Origin: Bacilli bacterium
Lineage (GTDB): Bacteria; Bacillota_I; Bacilli_A; RF39; UBA660
DNA: 6,265 nt
NCBI GenBank assembly: GCA_016283075.1
Contig: JAEEMF010000019.1
Span: forward strand, 1 to 6,265
Direction: 5' to 3'
Each line of letters begins with the position of its first letter. Position 1 is the first letter of the stretch. Positions 5,224 to 6,265 of this stretch are shown here, one piece after another. The notes beneath the pieces were generated by a model that did no database searches, was not told where the DNA came from, and worked only from the letters and a program-made list of their open reading frames with translations. Position numbers and translations under genes: made by a program.

Positions 5224-5787
5224 CTATTTACTCTTCAAATTTTGTTTTTCAATTATTTCCCATGTATTACTAAAAGCTACTTTATCGATTCCTGTTACTT
5301 TTCCAGTAGTTAAATCCTTTTTTAAAGTTGCACCTTCATATAAAAATTGGTGTGCACCTTCACCCCATGCATCTTTGATACAAGTTGGAATAGTAATTAT
5401 TTCAGGTAATACTTGGGCAACATTTGTACTTTTTACCTTAACAGCAACATGAGACTTAAATTGATATGCTTCTTCGCTTATTTCATATCCATAATTCGTT
5501 ATGCCTTCAAACATCCATGCATTTCCATTTCCATCTCGGGGTACATAAATATCTTCATCGTTATTATAGAAAATTGCCTCACCAGGATTTGTTAGATATG
5601 TAGATTCAATCATACCATTTGAATTGACAGTATTGATTTTTTCATTACCAAATGCCTTCATTACAATAGTTTCTTTGCTTTTTCTTCCATATGCTGCTTC
5701 CGAAAAATCTATTTTCGAAGTATCCAAAACTCTGCATGCTATTCCGTCTGGACTAATAATTGTTTCATTTTCATATATTAAATTCAT
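5224..5787 (-). CDS. Unrecognised soluble protein, possibly PGDYG-like
   Basis: The function is unknown. From ATG 5787 the product has 187 residues, with no signal peptide or membrane helix. The sequence suggests a mostly beta protein. Features worth searching are SPDGIACRVL (12-21), TNPGEAIFYNNDEDIYVP (66-83), AWGEGAHQFLYEGATLKK (140-157), and the C-terminal NTWEIIEK. The NPGE...YVP stretch faintly recalls PGDYG-type domains, but I hold this loosely. GTGGTGA, 5 nt before the ATG, serves as a ribosome binding site; the in-frame GTGs at 5799 and 5796 are part of it and less likely starts. Codons such as TCG, ACG, CCC and CGA are unlike rbgA. It lies between the rbgA remnant and the membrane-protein gene in the repeat-bounded segment, so it is likely cargo of the same insertion. 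Confidence 0.68.
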   Translation of the reverse strand: MNLIYENETIISPDGIACRVLDTSKIDFSEAAYGRKSKETIVMKAFGNEKINTVNSNGMIESTYLTNPGEAIFYNNDEDIYVPRDGNGNAWMFEGITNYGYEISEEAYQFKSHVAVKVKSTNVAQVLPEIITIPTCIKDAWGEGAHQFLYEGATLKKDLTTGKVTGIDKVAFSNTWEIIEKQNLKSK

Positions 5788-5817
5788 ATATTTCACCACT
5801 TTTTTATTTGGTCTTGA

Positions 5818-5862
5818 CTAAATTGTTATCAACCAATTTATATTAGTTTTATTTTCATTCAT
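5818..5862 (-). pseudogene. 5' remnant of rbgA (ten codons, then new sequence and stop)
   Basis: An ATG at 5862 opens MNENKTNINW, identical to the first ten residues of RbgA at 4451. It then departs to LITI and a TAG stop at 5820-5818. It sits 15 bases after the stop of the metallo-beta-lactamase gene, with GAGTTGATCC just upstream, as expected for the original rbgA start in an operon. It is best read as the stranded native 5' end of rbgA. A 14-residue peptide could still be made from it. Confidence 0.8.
5832..5862 (-). repeat. Direct repeat copy 2 (stranded rbgA start)
   Basis: This is the partner of the copy at 4421-4451, matching at 30 of 31 bases in the same orientation. It is followed on the minus strand by DNA unrelated to rbgA. 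Together the two copies bracket the two unrecognised genes. No integrase or transposase gene lies between them. Confidence 0.85.
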
Positions 5863-5877
5863 TTGGATCAACTCATT

Positions 5878-6265
5878 TTATATTTCTATTTCCAAACCTA
5901 CTCCAACTTCATTTATTTTAAGTTTTTTAGCTATTTCTACTTTTGCCTCTAATGATACACAATGACAAGGATATAGTAACTCTATATTATTATCTATAAA
6001 GTATTTTATAGTTTTTTGTAATTGTTCATTATTCTCAAATAAATGAAATCCCCCAATTACACCATAAATCCTTGTTTCATTGCAAACCATTTTAGCATAT
6101 TCAATTATATTACATATTCCACTGTGTGAGCATCCTGTAATTATAAATAGTCCTTTATCACTTTTATATACAATTGCTGAATCTTCTTCAACTGTATCTT
6201 CTTTATTTTCATCATTAATAATTGTAGTACCAATTATGTTTCTCTTTTCAAAACTATTAAGTAAA
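5878..6265 (-). CDS. Metallo-beta-lactamase-fold protein, COG1237 type (C-terminal part)
   Basis: The frame is open from the right edge to TAA 5880-5878, giving the last 128 residues; the N-terminus with the HxHxDH-type metal motif is outside the window. Metal-ligand-like residues typical of this subfamily are visible: ITGCSHSGICN (42-52 of the fragment, His47), IGGFHLF (72-76, His74), and YPCHCVS (His101). The C-terminal VGVGLEIEI is also characteristic. Members are annotated as dihydropteroate-related beta-ribofuranosylaminobenzene 5'-phosphate synthase homologues, but in bacteria the substrate is generally unknown. A shorter start at ATG 6090 would remove the first metal motif, so it is not the true start. 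Its stop lies 15 bases before the stranded rbgA start, suggesting an ancestral operon with rbgA. Confidence 0.88.
   Translation of the reverse strand, partial: LLNSFEKRNIIGTTIINDENKEDTVEEDSAIVYKSDKGLFIITGCSHSGICNIIEYAKMVCNETRIYGVIGGFHLFENNEQLQKTIKYFIDNNIELLYPCHCVSLEAKVEIAKKLKINEVGVGLEIEI

Noticed and set aside
5413..5595. Plus-strand open frame of 60 codons
   Set aside because: It lies entirely antisense to the soluble cargo gene, has no convincing ribosome binding site, and its hydrophobic content is typical of the reverse frame of AT-rich coding DNA.
5624..5821. Plus-strand open frame of 65 codons with hydrophobic stretches
   Set aside because: It is antisense to the start of the soluble cargo gene and lacks any family similarity I can see; best explained as a shadow frame.
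5800..5840. Promoter for the cargo genes (TTGATA, 16 bases, CAAATA on the minus strand)
   Set aside because: The -10 box is poor and the AT-rich background makes such matches frequent; not strong enough to annotate.
4421..5862. Insertion sequence with a target-site duplication
   Set aside because: A 31-bp duplication is longer than most transposons make, there are no terminal inverted repeats that I can see at the ends, and neither enclosed protein resembles a transposase.

Overview
The window looks like the chromosome of a low-GC, AT-rich Firmicute, most likely a Bacilli- or Mollicutes-related gut lineage. The evidence is the very AT-rich codon choice, strong AGGAGG-type ribosome binding sites, a SigH-like sigma factor next to secE-nusG-rplK-rplA, and Firmicute-type RbgA and Mini-RNase III. 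This placement is inferred from gene content only. Every credible gene is on the minus strand, so the text below runs from high to low coordinates.

At 6265-5878 lies the C-terminal part of a metallo-beta-lactamase-fold protein of the COG1237 type. Its end abuts a 14-codon fragment (5862-5818) that repeats the first ten codons of rbgA. Next come two genes I cannot assign to a function: a soluble protein (5787-5224) and a two-helix membrane protein (5140-4472). The intact rbgA (4451-3582) follows. The 31-bp near-perfect direct repeat (30/31) at 5832-5862 and 4421-4451, the changed codon style and the displaced leader suggest that the two genes are a 1.4-kb insertion into the 5' end of rbgA.

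From rbgA on, the genes form a tightly packed large-subunit (50S) maturation operon: rbgA (50S assembly GTPase), a fusion of a nucleotidyltransferase-like domain with Mini-RNase III (23S rRNA end processing), rlmB (23S rRNA 2'-O-methyltransferase), and a SigH-type sigma factor. They are joined by 8-nt, 0-nt and 1-nt junctions. A near-consensus promoter directly after the sigma gene drives secE and nusG. A second promoter and a structured leader precede rplK (L11), and another structured spacer precedes rplA (L1, cut by the window edge). Both spacers share a GUGG...UUGAACCAC frame and may be L1-binding autoregulatory RNAs.

The most unusual items are the nucleotidyltransferase-Mini-III fusion, the direct-repeat-flanked two-gene insertion at rbgA, a third partial copy of the old rbgA leader in front of the membrane-protein gene, and the absence of rpmG (L33) and the yacP-like gene from their usual places. 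No intergenic stretch exceeds 300 bases; the longest is the 164-base rplK leader region.
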